Shown one piece after another: positions 25,011 through 34,825 of a DNA stretch of 64,000 nt (positions are counted from its first letter, which is position 1; the number at the start of each line of letters is the position of its first letter). Under the pieces are notes generated by a model. It saw only the letters and a list, made by a program, of their open reading frames with translations, ran no database searches and was not told the DNA's origin. The DNA comes from Reichenbachiella sp. Its GTDB lineage: Bacteria > Bacteroidota > Bacteroidia > Cytophagales > Cyclobacteriaceae. Where the stretch lies: contig NZ_JAWPMM010000001.1 of NCBI RefSeq assembly GCF_033344935.1, positions 4,119,501 through 4,183,500 on the forward strand. The letters are read 5' to 3'. The position numbers and the translations under genes are program-made.

Positions 25011-27617
25011 TTGGCATCAAATCAAGATCATAATCAGCCTCCCAAATGGGCCAACAGATTACTCGAATGGTATTGTCGAGAAGATCTTCTAGAGGATCTT
25101 CAAGGTGATTTGCATGAGTATTATGATCGCAATCTCAAAAAAGGAAGAAGAATAGCCAATCTTATTTTCATTATAGATGTATTCAAATTTTTTAGGTCAT
25201 ACACTTTCAGAAAACTCAAAAACAAATACAAGATGAACAGTTACATGCTATTCAAAAATTACTTTAAGACATCGGTAAGAAGTCTCGCAAGAAACAAATT
25301 GTTTTCATTTATCAATATTATTGGGCTAGCCGTTGCTATGTCTGTAGGGCTACTGGTCATCACTATGATTGTGGAAAGTAGAGGGTTTGATACCTTCCAT
25401 GAGAAGGGAGATCATATTTATCGGGTGATAAATACTCGAACCGATGCTCGCGGTGATGAATTCAAAATGGCTACAACGTCATATTTTCTAAGCCAAAAAC
25501 TAGAAGATGTGGCAGGGTATGAGTACAAAACAACTCTATATGGTGGTTTTGGAGGAGATGCGGATACTGGAAATAAGAAATTAATCATTACAGGCTTATG
25601 GGCATCTAAAGATTTTTTTAAGGTATTCTCCTTCCCTTTGATAAAGGGAGATCCCGCCACTGCACTTGCCGAACCTAACAGTCTGGTAATAACAGAAGAC
25701 ACCTCGTACAAATTGTTCGGAGCAGAAGATCCAATGGGTAAATTGATAACCGTAGGAGAGCGGGAGTTTTTGATACGCGGTGTAGCACAAAACCCTCCTA
25801 AAAACTCTCACTTTACCTTTGAGGCATTAGGTTCATATGTCACCAAAGTGAATGAAAATCAATCAGACCCAGACTGGTCGGCCTCCACTAGCATGTGGAT
25901 CACCTACATCTACATGACAATACCACATAAAGAAGATGTAAATCAGATCAATCATGCGTTGCGCCAAATATGTGATACAGAAAATGAAATCATTGCTCCT
26001 CTCCATATTACTTCCAAGTTGCAACCGCTCGACGAGATATTCAATGGCGCAGCACTAGGTAATCAGCTTGGCCCTACGCTGCCCTCTTCTGCCGCACTTG
26101 TTTTTGCCATACTCCCATTTATCATTTTACTTACTGCTTGTTTCAACTACACGAATCTTTCAATTGCCAGGTCATTGCGTCGCACTACAGAAGTAGGTGT
26201 TCGAAAGGTAATTGGTGCATCTCGTTGGAATATTTTCGCTCAATTTGTAATAGAATCCATAATCATTGCTTTGCTAGCGTTGCTCGTATCTGGTATTATT
26301 TATATTCCATTGAGAGAACAGTTTCTCATATTATTGGATGGAGATGGTCTGAGCTTACCTATTACCTGGTCTGTAATTGGGTCATTTGTCCTATTCGCGA
26401 TCTTTGCGGGAATTCTGGCTAGCATAATACCTGCAACCACTTTATCTAAATTTCAGGCAGTAGCGGTACTGCGAGGGGTATCAAATGTGAAGCTGTTTGC
26501 AGGTCTTACACTTAGAAAAATTCTCTTGATCACTCAATTTTCTATTTCTACCATTCTCATATTAGGTACCCTTATACTCAACAAACAATATATACATGCA
26601 ACCAGTTACGATTTAGGTTTTTCTACTGATCAAATATTAAATATAGAGTTACAAGGAAATAACCACAATTTAATGAGAGATGCATTTGCTACTGTACCAG
26701 ATGTAAAGTCTATTTCTCGAAGCGAACATATTCTTCATTCTAGTATGACACATCTTAAAGATGGGAAATACAAGGATCCGCTTGACTCGGCACAAGTGCA
26801 TATCAATTTCATAGATGAATTCTATTTATCTAATCACCAATTTAGTCTGATCGCAGGTGAGAATTTCAGGTATCGCCCCGACAGTGCAGAAGAACAGCAC
26901 GTCATAGTCAATGAAAAACTTCTAGAACGTTTCGACATTGATCCTTTAAATGCGCTAGGAGAAAAAATAGAATTGGAAGACAAAAAACTGGCCATTTTAG
27001 GAGTAGTCAAAGACTTCAATCACTCAACCCTTGATGCGCCAATAGAGCCATTTGCATTCAGATATGACCCAACCAAATATAGGTACTTGAATTTGGCCAT
27101 CAATGCTGACGATTACATAGCCACTATAGATCGGCTTGAAGCAGTTTGGAGAAATTTTGACGAGTTGCATCCTTTCTCGGCCACTTTCTATGATGATGAA
27201 ATAGACAGGGCTTATATGATGTTTAGCATGCTTATCAAAGTGGTTGGCTTCCTGGCTATACTGGCTATATCGATTGCGGCCATGGGATTGTTAGGAATGA
27301 GTGTGTATGCAGTAGAGACCAGAATAAAAGAAATAAGCATTAGAAAAGTAATGGGTGCCTCGGTAATCAAATTGGTCTATTTACTATCCAAGGGTTATAT
27401 ATGGCTGCTTGTGGTAGCCACCATAATTTCTGCACCCTTAACTTATTTTATCATCAATGAAATGATAATTTCAGAATTTGCCTATTTGGCTCCTATGACA
27501 GTTGGGGATGTACTTAGTGGCTTGATTCTAGTATTTATGATTGGACTGGTCATGATCGGTTTTCAAACTTACAGAGCGGCGCAAACCAATCCGGCAGAAA
27601 CATTGAGAAATGAGTAG
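25011..27617 (+). CDS. FtsX/MacB-type ABC transporter permease with prefix domain
   Basis: 868 residues. The first about 75 residues are the soluble permease-prefix domain 2 (WANRLLEWYCREDLLEDLQGDLHEYYDR). Then comes a TM helix near residue 95, a MacB periplasmic domain, an FtsX core with three TM helices, a second periplasmic domain and a second FtsX core near the C-terminus. Export of small molecules or lipoprotein release is typical, but the substrate and ATPase partner are not in this window. The start is TTG at 25011, just after an in-frame TAA; no ATG is nearby. A PadR gene follows 60 bp downstream. Confidence 0.92.
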   Translation: MASNQDHNQPPKWANRLLEWYCREDLLEDLQGDLHEYYDRNLKKGRRIANLIFIIDVFKFFRSYTFRKLKNKYKMNSYMLFKNYFKTSVRSLARNKLFSFINIIGLAVAMSVGLLVITMIVESRGFDTFHEKGDHIYRVINTRTDARGDEFKMATTSYFLSQKLEDVAGYEYKTTLYGGFGGDADTGNKKLIITGLWASKDFFKVFSFPLIKGDPATALAEPNSLVITEDTSYKLFGAEDPMGKLITVGEREFLIRGVAQNPPKNSHFTFEALGSYVTKVNENQSDPDWSASTSMWITYIYMTIPHKEDVNQINHALRQICDTENEIIAPLHITSKLQPLDEIFNGAALGNQLGPTLPSSAALVFAILPFIILLTACFNYTNLSIARSLRRTTEVGVRKVIGASRWNIFAQFVIESIIIALLALLVSGIIYIPLREQFLILLDGDGLSLPITWSVIGSFVLFAIFAGILASIIPATTLSKFQAVAVLRGVSNVKLFAGLTLRKILLITQFSISTILILGTLILNKQYIHATSYDLGFSTDQILNIELQGNNHNLMRDAFATVPDVKSISRSEHILHSSMTHLKDGKYKDPLDSAQVHINFIDEFYLSNHQFSLIAGENFRYRPDSAEEQHVIVNEKLLERFDIDPLNALGEKIELEDKKLAILGVVKDFNHSTLDAPIEPFAFRYDPTKYRYLNLAINADDYIATIDRLEAVWRNFDELHPFSATFYDDEIDRAYMMFSMLIKVVGFLAILAISIAAMGLLGMSVYAVETRIKEISIRKVMGASVIKLVYLLSKGYIWLLVVATIISAPLTYFIINEMIISEFAYLAPMTVGDVLSGLILVFMIGLVMIGFQTYRAAQTNPAETLRNE

Positions 27618-27677
27618 GATTATAATACCAGCGATTCTAGGTCGCTGGCCAATTTTTTTAACTTTATACTTAAGATT

Positions 27678-28022
27678 ATGAAGGGAACTAATATAGGAGA
27701 ATTTGAAGAGTTGGTACTTCTCACCATTGCATCGCAAATAGATCAAGCATATAGTGTAATGATCTGCGATGAAATTGAACGAGTAACTGGTAGGAAAGTA
27801 AAACTAGGAGTAGTTCATTCCGTTCTCAATCGCCTGGAAGAAAAGGACCTTATCAACTCAAGACTAGGAGAAGCTACTAAAGCCCGCGGCGGTCGACGCA
27901 AACGTTTTTTTGAAGTTTCAAAGGCCGGAAAAGCTGCATTAATAAAAGCAAAAGAGCAAAGAGACCAACTTTGGAATACAATTCCCGATGTGGTATTCAA
28001 AGAGTATTTTTTGCAATTTTAA
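27678..28022 (+). CDS. PadR family transcriptional regulator
   Basis: 114 residues, winged-helix DNA-binding protein. The PadR pattern shows as VICDEIERVTGRKVKLGVVHSVLNRLEEKDLINSRL, then the basic wing RGGRRKRFFEVSKAGKAAL. PadR repressors usually bind a dyad next to the gene they control. The gene is 60 bp downstream of the permease, a typical PadR/ABC-exporter pairing, so the direct repeats at 24932-25005 are a possible target. The protein would be a cytoplasmic homodimer. The effector is unknown. Confidence 0.92.
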   Translation: MKGTNIGEFEELVLLTIASQIDQAYSVMICDEIERVTGRKVKLGVVHSVLNRLEEKDLINSRLGEATKARGGRRKRFFEVSKAGKAALIKAKEQRDQLWNTIPDVVFKEYFLQF

Positions 28023-28052
28023 AACATCAACTATTGATTCACAGTCAAAGCT

Positions 28053-29231
28053 ATGCTTAAAAACATCAACGTGGGTTCCTTGATTTCTAACTACCCTCGC
28101 CTTCTCATTTTTATAACATTTACTTTTGTTGCCAGTATTTTACATTACAAGTTCGGAATTAAGATAGTTCGTGACTCCGGTAGATATTTTTCCTACGCAG
28201 CTGATTTAAAGAATGGTTTTTATTTTGATTCGCGCAACTTTTGGTACATAGGCTATGTAGCTGTGATTTACGTTACCAGCTGGATTTCCGATTCTTCGGC
28301 AGCACTTGTACTCGTTCAACATTTGATTTCTTTTGTTTCAGTCATCTGTCTTTTTCAGACCTCTATTTTGGTTTTCAATTCCCAAAAGGGTGCATTGATA
28401 AGTTCTTTGATCTATATTTTTTACGGCGAAATTTTGATGTGGAACAATTATATTCTTCCAGAAGCCATTTATTCCAGTTTTACTATTTTCTCCATTTTTC
28501 GTTTAGTTAAGCCCAACCAATCTCATTTTGGGGTTATTCTTTCAATTCTGATCATCGGTTACACATCACTAATTAAGCCAACCGGGATAGCACTTATTTT
28601 AGCACTATTCGTTATCTGCTTTGTTAAACTCCAAAAACTTGGCTCCCTAAGATGGGTATTACTTGTTTTTTTCTTCTTGAGCTTTCTCGCACTTGGGAAT
28701 CAAATGGTTACATCTTTTACAATGGTTCAAAATTTCTTAACAGGAGAACTCGTTTATTCAGTGGCTTCATATCCTCATTTGCCAGGCTTTGACTGGATGA
28801 TGGTTACTATTCCAAATAACCTATTTATCCCTGAAAAATCATATTCTCCTTTCTTTGAGATATTGATCTTTTCGGTAAGTAATCCACTTTTTAGCCTTAA
28901 GCTTTTCTTTGGTAAATTAATTTATTTCGTACTTCATTTAAGGCCATACTGGTCCCTTTGGCATAATGCATTTGTAATATGTACTCTATACCCGCTATAC
29001 TATTTTTCTTGTATGGCCTACAAAAAGAACATCCGCCACCCGCTATGGAAGATATGGGTTTTCACCTATTTGATTGCACATTGTTTATTTATAGGGTTGT
29101 ACACTGCCTCTTGGGATGGTAGGTTCTTAATGCCTATCTATCCATTGATAACACTACTAGCAGGTAGCTATCTGGCCACTCACTCACTACCAAAGTGGTC
29201 CCTGTTTAATTCGGGATTAAGAAAAAAATAG
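28053..29231 (+). CDS. multi-spanning membrane protein, GT-C-like
   Basis: 392 residues with about 9 to 11 hydrophobic segments spread along the whole length. A DSGRYFSYAADL segment in the first loop, with an Asp, and the overall layout recall GT-C glycosyltransferases (ArnT/PMT type, using polyprenyl-phosphate sugars). The match is by layout only, as no full family motif is seen. It follows PadR after 30 bp, so it may be in the same transcript. It could glycosylate lipids or cell-surface polymers. Confidence 0.5.
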   Translation: MLKNINVGSLISNYPRLLIFITFTFVASILHYKFGIKIVRDSGRYFSYAADLKNGFYFDSRNFWYIGYVAVIYVTSWISDSSAALVLVQHLISFVSVICLFQTSILVFNSQKGALISSLIYIFYGEILMWNNYILPEAIYSSFTIFSIFRLVKPNQSHFGVILSILIIGYTSLIKPTGIALILALFVICFVKLQKLGSLRWVLLVFFFLSFLALGNQMVTSFTMVQNFLTGELVYSVASYPHLPGFDWMMVTIPNNLFIPEKSYSPFFEILIFSVSNPLFSLKLFFGKLIYFVLHLRPYWSLWHNAFVICTLYPLYYFSCMAYKKNIRHPLWKIWVFTYLIAHCLFIGLYTASWDGRFLMPIYPLITLLAGSYLATHSLPKWSLFNSGLRKK

Positions 29232-29256
29232 CAAAAAAAGGAACAACAGGAATGAT

Positions 29257-29706
29257 TCAGGATTTAATCCACTCACACATTCCGTAGTGCTGGCTGTCCA
29301 TTCCGAGTTTTTCGTAAACCTGGAGTGCATTAGTGTTAGTCTTATCTACATATAGACGAATCCCACAATATTCACCTGAGTCTTTTACCATGGTTTGTAT
29401 GTGTTCATAAAGTGCTCGATACACTCCTTTTCCACGAAAGTCTTTGTCAACAAATACAGATTGAATCCAAAGGATCATTCCATTTCTCCAATCGCTCCAT
29501 TCGAAGGTGATCAGCAAACTACCAGCGATCTTTCCGTCTACTTCTGCCACAAAATACCAACCTTTAGATTCATCGTCAAAAACAGCCTGAACACCTGGTG
29601 TAATAATATTTCTATCCAAAGCCACATTCTCCGTCTCCCGAGCCATGTCGATTTGAAAATCTATAATATCTTTTGCCTCTTCGGCCTTTGCTCTTCTTAC
29701 ATTCAT
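29257..29706 (-). CDS. GNAT family N-acetyltransferase
   Basis: 149 residues. The acetyl-CoA-binding motif VFVDKDFRGKGVYRALYEHI and the beta-bulge region IQSVFVD define the GNAT fold; the C-terminal LYVDKTNTNALQVYEKLGM is the usual last part. Cytoplasmic. It could acetylate a small amine or peptide; the target is unknown. The next gene upstream on this strand is nhaC, 11 bp away, so they may share a transcript. Confidence 0.9.
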   Translation of the reverse strand: MNVRRAKAEEAKDIIDFQIDMARETENVALDRNIITPGVQAVFDDESKGWYFVAEVDGKIAGSLLITFEWSDWRNGMILWIQSVFVDKDFRGKGVYRALYEHIQTMVKDSGEYCGIRLYVDKTNTNALQVYEKLGMDSQHYGMCEWIKS

Positions 29707-29717
29707 ATCCTAAATCA

Positions 29718-31031
29718 TTACTCGGCCATAGCCGATATTTTTTTATCCCAAGGCTTAATCATTATCGCCAATACCACAAAAATCAATAACATATACAAAT
29801 ACCAAACATTTCCAGCTAGATCGAAGAAGTTCAATCTTCCATCTGTAAACTTCAAGAGTATCAACACTTGAGCACCGTAGGGAAGTAAGCCCTGAACAAT
29901 ACATGAAAACGTATCAATCAGTGCCGCCGCTTTTCTTTTGTCCACTCCATAGCTTTCGCTAATTTCTTTCGAAATGTCTCCTGTGATCAACAGCGTCACC
30001 GTGTTATTCGCTATCGCCAAATTGGTAATGCCAATCAATGCGCCCAATCCAAACTGGGCTGATTTCTTCCCTTTCACCCATTCTTTTACTTTCCTCAGCG
30101 TGTAGTTGATGCCACCATCATGCGCCGTTAATGCTGCTAACCCCCCACTAAAAATGGCGAGCAAAAAGACTTCCGTCATGCCTTCGAATCCTTTGTATGT
30201 GGTCTTGGCAAACCCCATCATAGTAAAACTATCAAAAGAAATACCCATTAACCCACTCACGATAATTCCAATGATCAACACATGAAACACTGGTACACCC
30301 ATCACAGCCAATACAATCACCAAAACATAAGGAATGATTTTCATCAATTCATAGTCACCAGTATCGGTCAAGGCATCGATTCCTGATAAGTCTTTGGTCA
30401 AACCAAAAACCAACAATAACACAACCGTTACTAAAGCCGCAGGTAAGGCGATGTAGATATTTGCTCTAAACTTATCCTTCATTTTCACTCCCAGTGACTG
30501 CGTAGCAGCAATCGTCGTATCTGAAATAATAGAAAGATTGTCGCCAAACATGGCACCACCCAGCAGCGTAGCCGACATCAATGCCAGAGAAGTACCAGAC
30601 CGATCAGCCAAGCCGACGACGATGGGCCCGAGCGCTACAATCGACCCCACAGAAGTCCCTGTAGCTATCGATAAAAAGCTAGCAATCAAGAATACACCAA
30701 CAGGTAGGTATTGTACAGAAATGAAATCCAATCCAAAATTGACAACTGAATCCACGGCACCCATTTGCTTCGATACGGTGGCAAAAGCCCCAGCCAGCAA
30801 ATAAATAATTCCCATGGTCATCACCTTGGAATCTCCACATCCCTCCACCAATTGTTTGGTCTTTTCTTCCAGGCTATCACTAAATAGTACGAAGGCCACC
30901 ATGATTCCAAGAATAACGGCGATTGGTGCTGGCAATGCATAAAAGTCGTCCAACAATATGCCTATACCCAAAAAGGAGAAAATGAATACCATCAACGGTA
31001 TCAGAGATTTAAAACTTCCTTGTTTTTCCAT
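29718..31031 (-). CDS. nhaC: NhaC-type Na+/H+ antiporter
   Basis: 437 residues with about 11 TM helices. The NhaC family features are visible: the SLATGTSVGSIVALGPIV helix region, GDNLSIISDTTIAATQSLG and a Gly/Ala-rich helix with the VTLLITGDISKEI segment. It exports Na+ in exchange for protons, keeping cytosolic Na+ and pH in range, which fits a marine bacterium. It ends in a charged C-terminus and is in line with the GNAT gene downstream, 11 bp apart. Confidence 0.92.
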   Translation of the reverse strand: MEKQGSFKSLIPLMVFIFSFLGIGILLDDFYALPAPIAVILGIMVAFVLFSDSLEEKTKQLVEGCGDSKVMTMGIIYLLAGAFATVSKQMGAVDSVVNFGLDFISVQYLPVGVFLIASFLSIATGTSVGSIVALGPIVVGLADRSGTSLALMSATLLGGAMFGDNLSIISDTTIAATQSLGVKMKDKFRANIYIALPAALVTVVLLLVFGLTKDLSGIDALTDTGDYELMKIIPYVLVIVLAVMGVPVFHVLIIGIIVSGLMGISFDSFTMMGFAKTTYKGFEGMTEVFLLAIFSGGLAALTAHDGGINYTLRKVKEWVKGKKSAQFGLGALIGITNLAIANNTVTLLITGDISKEISESYGVDKRKAAALIDTFSCIVQGLLPYGAQVLILLKFTDGRLNFFDLAGNVWYLYMLLIFVVLAIMIKPWDKKISAMAE

Positions 31032-31168
31032 GAATTGATTGTTTTGATTCGGCAGTCGCTAAGCTATTGAGATTCAAATGAAAAAGGAAATCAAGTTTGG
31101 ATAGATTCTGGCTACCATTTCTATCCTTTGATGTCTCAAAATAATTTTCCAGTACCTAAATTGCAGCC

Positions 31169-33433
31169 ATGTTGGAAAATGCGGATTTAGACTATTTAAA
31201 CGGACTGAACCCTCCACAGCGAGAGGCAGTCGAAAATGTGGATGGGCCATCGATGATCATCGCAGGTGCGGGATCTGGAAAGACTCGTGTGCTTACTTAT
31301 CGTATCGCCCATTTGATCAAAAAACATAAAGTCGACCCTTTCAACATTCTGTCTTTGACCTTTACCAACAAGGCCGCCAAAGAAATGAGACAGCGTATCG
31401 AAGGCGTGGTGGGCAACGATGCCCGAAACCTTTGGATGGGAACCTTTCACTCCGTTTTTTCCAGGATATTGAGAGCAGAAGCGGATCGATTAGGCTATCC
31501 GAGTCATTTCACCATCTATGATGCGGATGATTCTAAGTCTCTGATTAAGCAGATCGTCAAATCATTTGGTTTGGATGACAAAGTGTATAAACCCAATGTG
31601 GTTTTCAACCGAATATCCAGTGCCAAAAATCGCCTCGTATCCTGGCAGGAATACAACAACAACCCTGTCTACTTAGCCGACGACACTGAAAATGGCAAAC
31701 CCGAAATGGGTAAAATCTATCGCGAATACGCCCAGCGATGCTTCAAAGCAGATGCCATGGATTTCGACGACTTGCTGTTCAACACCAACGTACTCTTCAG
31801 AGACCACATCGACGTTCTCAACAAATACCAACAGCGCTTTCACTATGTGATGGTGGACGAGTTTCAAGATACGAACATTTCACAGTATGTGATTACCAAA
31901 AAACTAGCGGCTGTACGACGAAACATCTGTATTGTAGGTGATGATGCACAGAGTATTTACGCCTTTCGTGGAGCTGACATTCAGAATATTCTGAACTTTG
32001 AAAAGGATTATCCGGAACTGAAAGTAATTAAACTGGAGCAAAATTACCGATCGTCCAAAACGATTGTAAATGCAGCCAACTCCGTCATAACTAAGAATAA
32101 AAACCAATTACGCAAAAGCGTCTGGACGGACAATAACGAAGGCGACCTGATCGAATTGATCAAAGCCACCACGGATAACGAAGAAGGCAAACTAGTAGCA
32201 TCTGCCATCTTTGAATCTAAAAACAATAACCAATACAAAAACGCGGACTTCGCGATCCTCTATCGTACCAACAGCCAGTCACGAGCGATGGAAGAAGCGT
32301 TGCGAAGAAACAACATCAAATATCAGATTGTAGGCGGTTTGTCTTTCTATCAAAGAAAAGAGATCAAAGATCTGCTTGGCTATATTCGATACTCTGTCAA
32401 TCAGAACGACGAACAGGCATTACGTAGAATAATCAACTTGCCCAAACGAGGTATTGGTGGTACGTCGGTAGATAAACTTTTTGTAGCGGCGGCGGAACAA
32501 AACCTAGATCTGTGGACCGTATTAGAAGACGCTAAAAATATTATAGGCGGGCGTACGGCCACTGCAATAGATGGATTTGTAACTACCATCAAGAGCTTCA
32601 AGCTGGCGGTGGAAAAGAAAGATGCTTTCGAAGCTGCTTCACAGATTGCCAAGAACTCTGGCTTGATGAAAGAGCTCTACGATGACAAAACCATCGAAGG
32701 TCGTAATCGCTACGAAAATGTTCAGGAACTCCTTAACGGGATCAAAGAGTTTGTAGACAACCCTGAAAACGAAGACAAATCTATGTCGGCCTTTTTACAG
32801 GAAATTGCGCTGCTGACAGATGCCGATAATAAGGACAAAGACGAGGACAAGGATGTAGTCACGATGATGACAATACACATGGCCAAAGGACTGGAGTTCA
32901 AGAATGTGTTTATCGTAGGGATGGAGGAAGACCTCTTCCCTTCTCAGATGATGATCAGTTCGCGTCAGGATTTGGAGGAAGAACGGCGTTTATTCTATGT
33001 AGCTATCACGAGAGCTGAAACCAAACTGTATTTGAGTTATGCCTTGACCAGATACCGATTTGGAAGATTAAAAACATGTGAACCGAGTCGTTTTCTAGAA
33101 GAGATAGACAAAGACTTCTTGAAGTTCAATGCCAAAATGAGCAGCACACCTTCTCCAGGAGATCAGTATGCCAAGACTTTTATTAGTAATGTGCAAAGAT
33201 CAACTCCAAAGCCTCCGCCAAATCAATTGTTTCACAAACCATCGGCGGACTTTAGACCTAGCGACACTTCCAAGTTAGCTGTAGGCAACAAAGTAGAACA
33301 TCCCAAATTTGGTTTCGGGCAAGTCACAGCGATAGACGAACAAGGTGCTAACAAAAAGGCTCACATCAGCTTTGAAAAAGCAGGTGATAAGACTTTGTTA
33401 CTCAGTTTTGCGAAGTTGAGGATAATGGATTAA
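31169..33433 (+). CDS. pcrA: ATP-dependent DNA helicase UvrD/PcrA
   Basis: 754 residues, superfamily 1 helicase. Walker A AGAGSGKTR, motif Ia LTFTNKAAKEM, Walker B VDEFQDTN, motif III GDDAQSIYAFRGAD, motif IV QNYRS, motif V TIHMAKGLEF and motif VI VAITRAETKLYL are all in place. It unwinds DNA in nucleotide excision or mismatch repair. The last about 80 residues are a Tudor-like tail with KVEHPKFGFGQV, typical of PcrA. The stop overlaps the convergent membrane-protein gene by 4 bp. Confidence 0.96.
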   Translation: MLENADLDYLNGLNPPQREAVENVDGPSMIIAGAGSGKTRVLTYRIAHLIKKHKVDPFNILSLTFTNKAAKEMRQRIEGVVGNDARNLWMGTFHSVFSRILRAEADRLGYPSHFTIYDADDSKSLIKQIVKSFGLDDKVYKPNVVFNRISSAKNRLVSWQEYNNNPVYLADDTENGKPEMGKIYREYAQRCFKADAMDFDDLLFNTNVLFRDHIDVLNKYQQRFHYVMVDEFQDTNISQYVITKKLAAVRRNICIVGDDAQSIYAFRGADIQNILNFEKDYPELKVIKLEQNYRSSKTIVNAANSVITKNKNQLRKSVWTDNNEGDLIELIKATTDNEEGKLVASAIFESKNNNQYKNADFAILYRTNSQSRAMEEALRRNNIKYQIVGGLSFYQRKEIKDLLGYIRYSVNQNDEQALRRIINLPKRGIGGTSVDKLFVAAAEQNLDLWTVLEDAKNIIGGRTATAIDGFVTTIKSFKLAVEKKDAFEAASQIAKNSGLMKELYDDKTIEGRNRYENVQELLNGIKEFVDNPENEDKSMSAFLQEIALLTDADNKDKDEDKDVVTMMTIHMAKGLEFKNVFIVGMEEDLFPSQMMISSRQDLEEERRLFYVAITRAETKLYLSYALTRYRFGRLKTCEPSRFLEEIDKDFLKFNAKMSSTPSPGDQYAKTFISNVQRSTPKPPPNQLFHKPSADFRPSDTSKLAVGNKVEHPKFGFGQVTAIDEQGANKKAHISFEKAGDKTLLLSFAKLRIMD

Positions 33434-33999
33434 TTGAGCATTCCGTTGTCAACCAGACCAAAGACTGACAACCAGATTAACAGTTGAACCACCTGAAATA
33501 CATTGTGGAATTTACTGCTTTTGATGTTGAGTGAGATAACTACCACATACCATGTGAAGTATATTATTAGAGGAATTTGCTCAGTCAACGTATATCCTGA
33601 AATGAAAATATTCTGAACTATACTGATACCAATCGTAGAAGCAAAAAGTCCATACAACCAGCGCCAGTTTTCATAAAAATAAGCATGCATATCAGTTTCC
33701 TGACTTCTCGAGCCCGTGGGAAACATAAAACGCGCCAATAGAAATAAAGCAATAGGAAAACTGAGCAAGGCCAGGATAATGTATTGGGTCCACTCTGTTA
33801 TTTGATTCGAATATTGAAAAGTATACCACCAGTCTTGGAAGAAAACCAGAAAGATGACCACAATAAAAATACAATGTGCTGCACTGAATTTGGTCTTCTT
33901 GAACTGAGCAACCATATCCGCTACCCCATTCAGCAACTGCGCAACGCCTAAACCCAAAATCAATGATATTAATACAACTACGTATTCAAATGGTTCCAT
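33430..33999 (-). CDS. six-helix integral membrane protein, unknown
   Basis: 189 residues with about six hydrophobic segments, starting FEYVVVLISLILGLGVAQLL and ending with an aliphatic run near the C-terminus (VVQLLIWLSVFGLV). Short polar loops contain no catalytic or metal motif. No signal peptide beyond the first helix. It is convergent with uvrD and faces a TetR-type gene across a 140-bp gap. I do not recognise the family; a small-molecule permease or sensor component is equally possible. Confidence 0.7.
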   Translation of the reverse strand: MEPFEYVVVLISLILGLGVAQLLNGVADMVAQFKKTKFSAAHCIFIVVIFLVFFQDWWYTFQYSNQITEWTQYIILALLSFPIALFLLARFMFPTGSRSQETDMHAYFYENWRWLYGLFASTIGISIVQNIFISGYTLTEQIPLIIYFTWYVVVISLNIKSSKFHNVFQVVQLLIWLSVFGLVDNGMLN

Positions 34000-34097
34000 A
34001 GTTTAGTTTTTGTTCTCTCTAAAATAGTAAAAGTCTGTAACAGACACACTTATTAAATAGTTCTCTATTTGTTCCATAAAACACTTGCATCATTTTT

Positions 34098-34129
34098 TTG
34101 TCTAATTTTTAAACTAATTTATTAGACAA
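34098..34129 (+). promoter_or_regulatory. palindromic operator upstream of TetR-like gene
   Basis: TTGTCTAAT (34098-34106) and ATTAGACAA (34121-34129) form a perfect 9-bp inverted repeat with 14 bp between. It lies directly before the start of the TetR-like regulator, with AT-rich promoter-like sequence inside. This is what an autoregulatory TetR operator looks like. Confidence 0.65.
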
Positions 34130-34156
34130 TCGTTATTGATGCAAACGATATATGTT

Positions 34157-34825
34157 ATGGCTATAAAAGAAAAAACCAAACGCAAGGCATCTTCTTATGC
34201 ATCCTTTTCTAAAGGAGATTTGATCAATGCGTACATGCAATTGATACTAGAATCTGAAAAGACTCCGGAATCAATTTATAAGTTTTGTAAAGACCTCAAA
34301 ATACCAGAAAGTCAGTTTTACGAACATTTCGGTAGTTTCGAAAATCTTCAAAAAGGCATATGGGACGAATTCATTCATCAGGCCCTTACAGTTATTTCTA
34401 AATCCAAGGAGTATCAATCTTTTAACAAAAGAGAGAAGCTATTAACCTTCTATTTTACCTTCTTTGAAATATTAACCTTGAATCGTAGTTATATACTCCT
34501 CACCTTAAAAAGTCCATTGGATATCCCTCAGCTTGCATTACTTAGAAATTCATTTCAAGAATATATTTCTGCGCTCAGTGAATTGAAAACGGAGGAAGAA
34601 GAACCAATCAAACACTACTCTTCTAAAGCTGTGGAAGAACTTGCATGGGCTCAATTTTTAGTGATTCTAAGATTTTGGATCAAGGATGATTCTGCAAGAT
34701 TCGAAAAAACTGATGTGATGATTGAAAAGACTATTAATACAACTTTCGATGTGGTGGACACGACACCTATCAATAGTGTGATTGACTATGCCAAATTTCT
34801 TTTCAAGGAAACTGTAAACAAATGA
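34157..34825 (+). CDS. TetR-type transcriptional regulator
   Basis: 222 residues from ATG 34157 (an earlier ATG is at 34139). The N-terminal helix-turn-helix region SPES... to KIPESQFYEHFGSFENLQKGIWDEF fits a TetR DNA-binding domain with a modified recognition helix. The rest is an all-helical ligand domain. It is preceded by a perfect palindrome and ends with an ATGA overlap with the AarF gene. It probably represses its own operon. The effector is unknown. Confidence 0.82.
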   Translation: MAIKEKTKRKASSYASFSKGDLINAYMQLILESEKTPESIYKFCKDLKIPESQFYEHFGSFENLQKGIWDEFIHQALTVISKSKEYQSFNKREKLLTFYFTFFEILTLNRSYILLTLKSPLDIPQLALLRNSFQEYISALSELKTEEEEPIKHYSSKAVEELAWAQFLVILRFWIKDDSARFEKTDVMIEKTINTTFDVVDTTPINSVIDYAKFLFKETVNK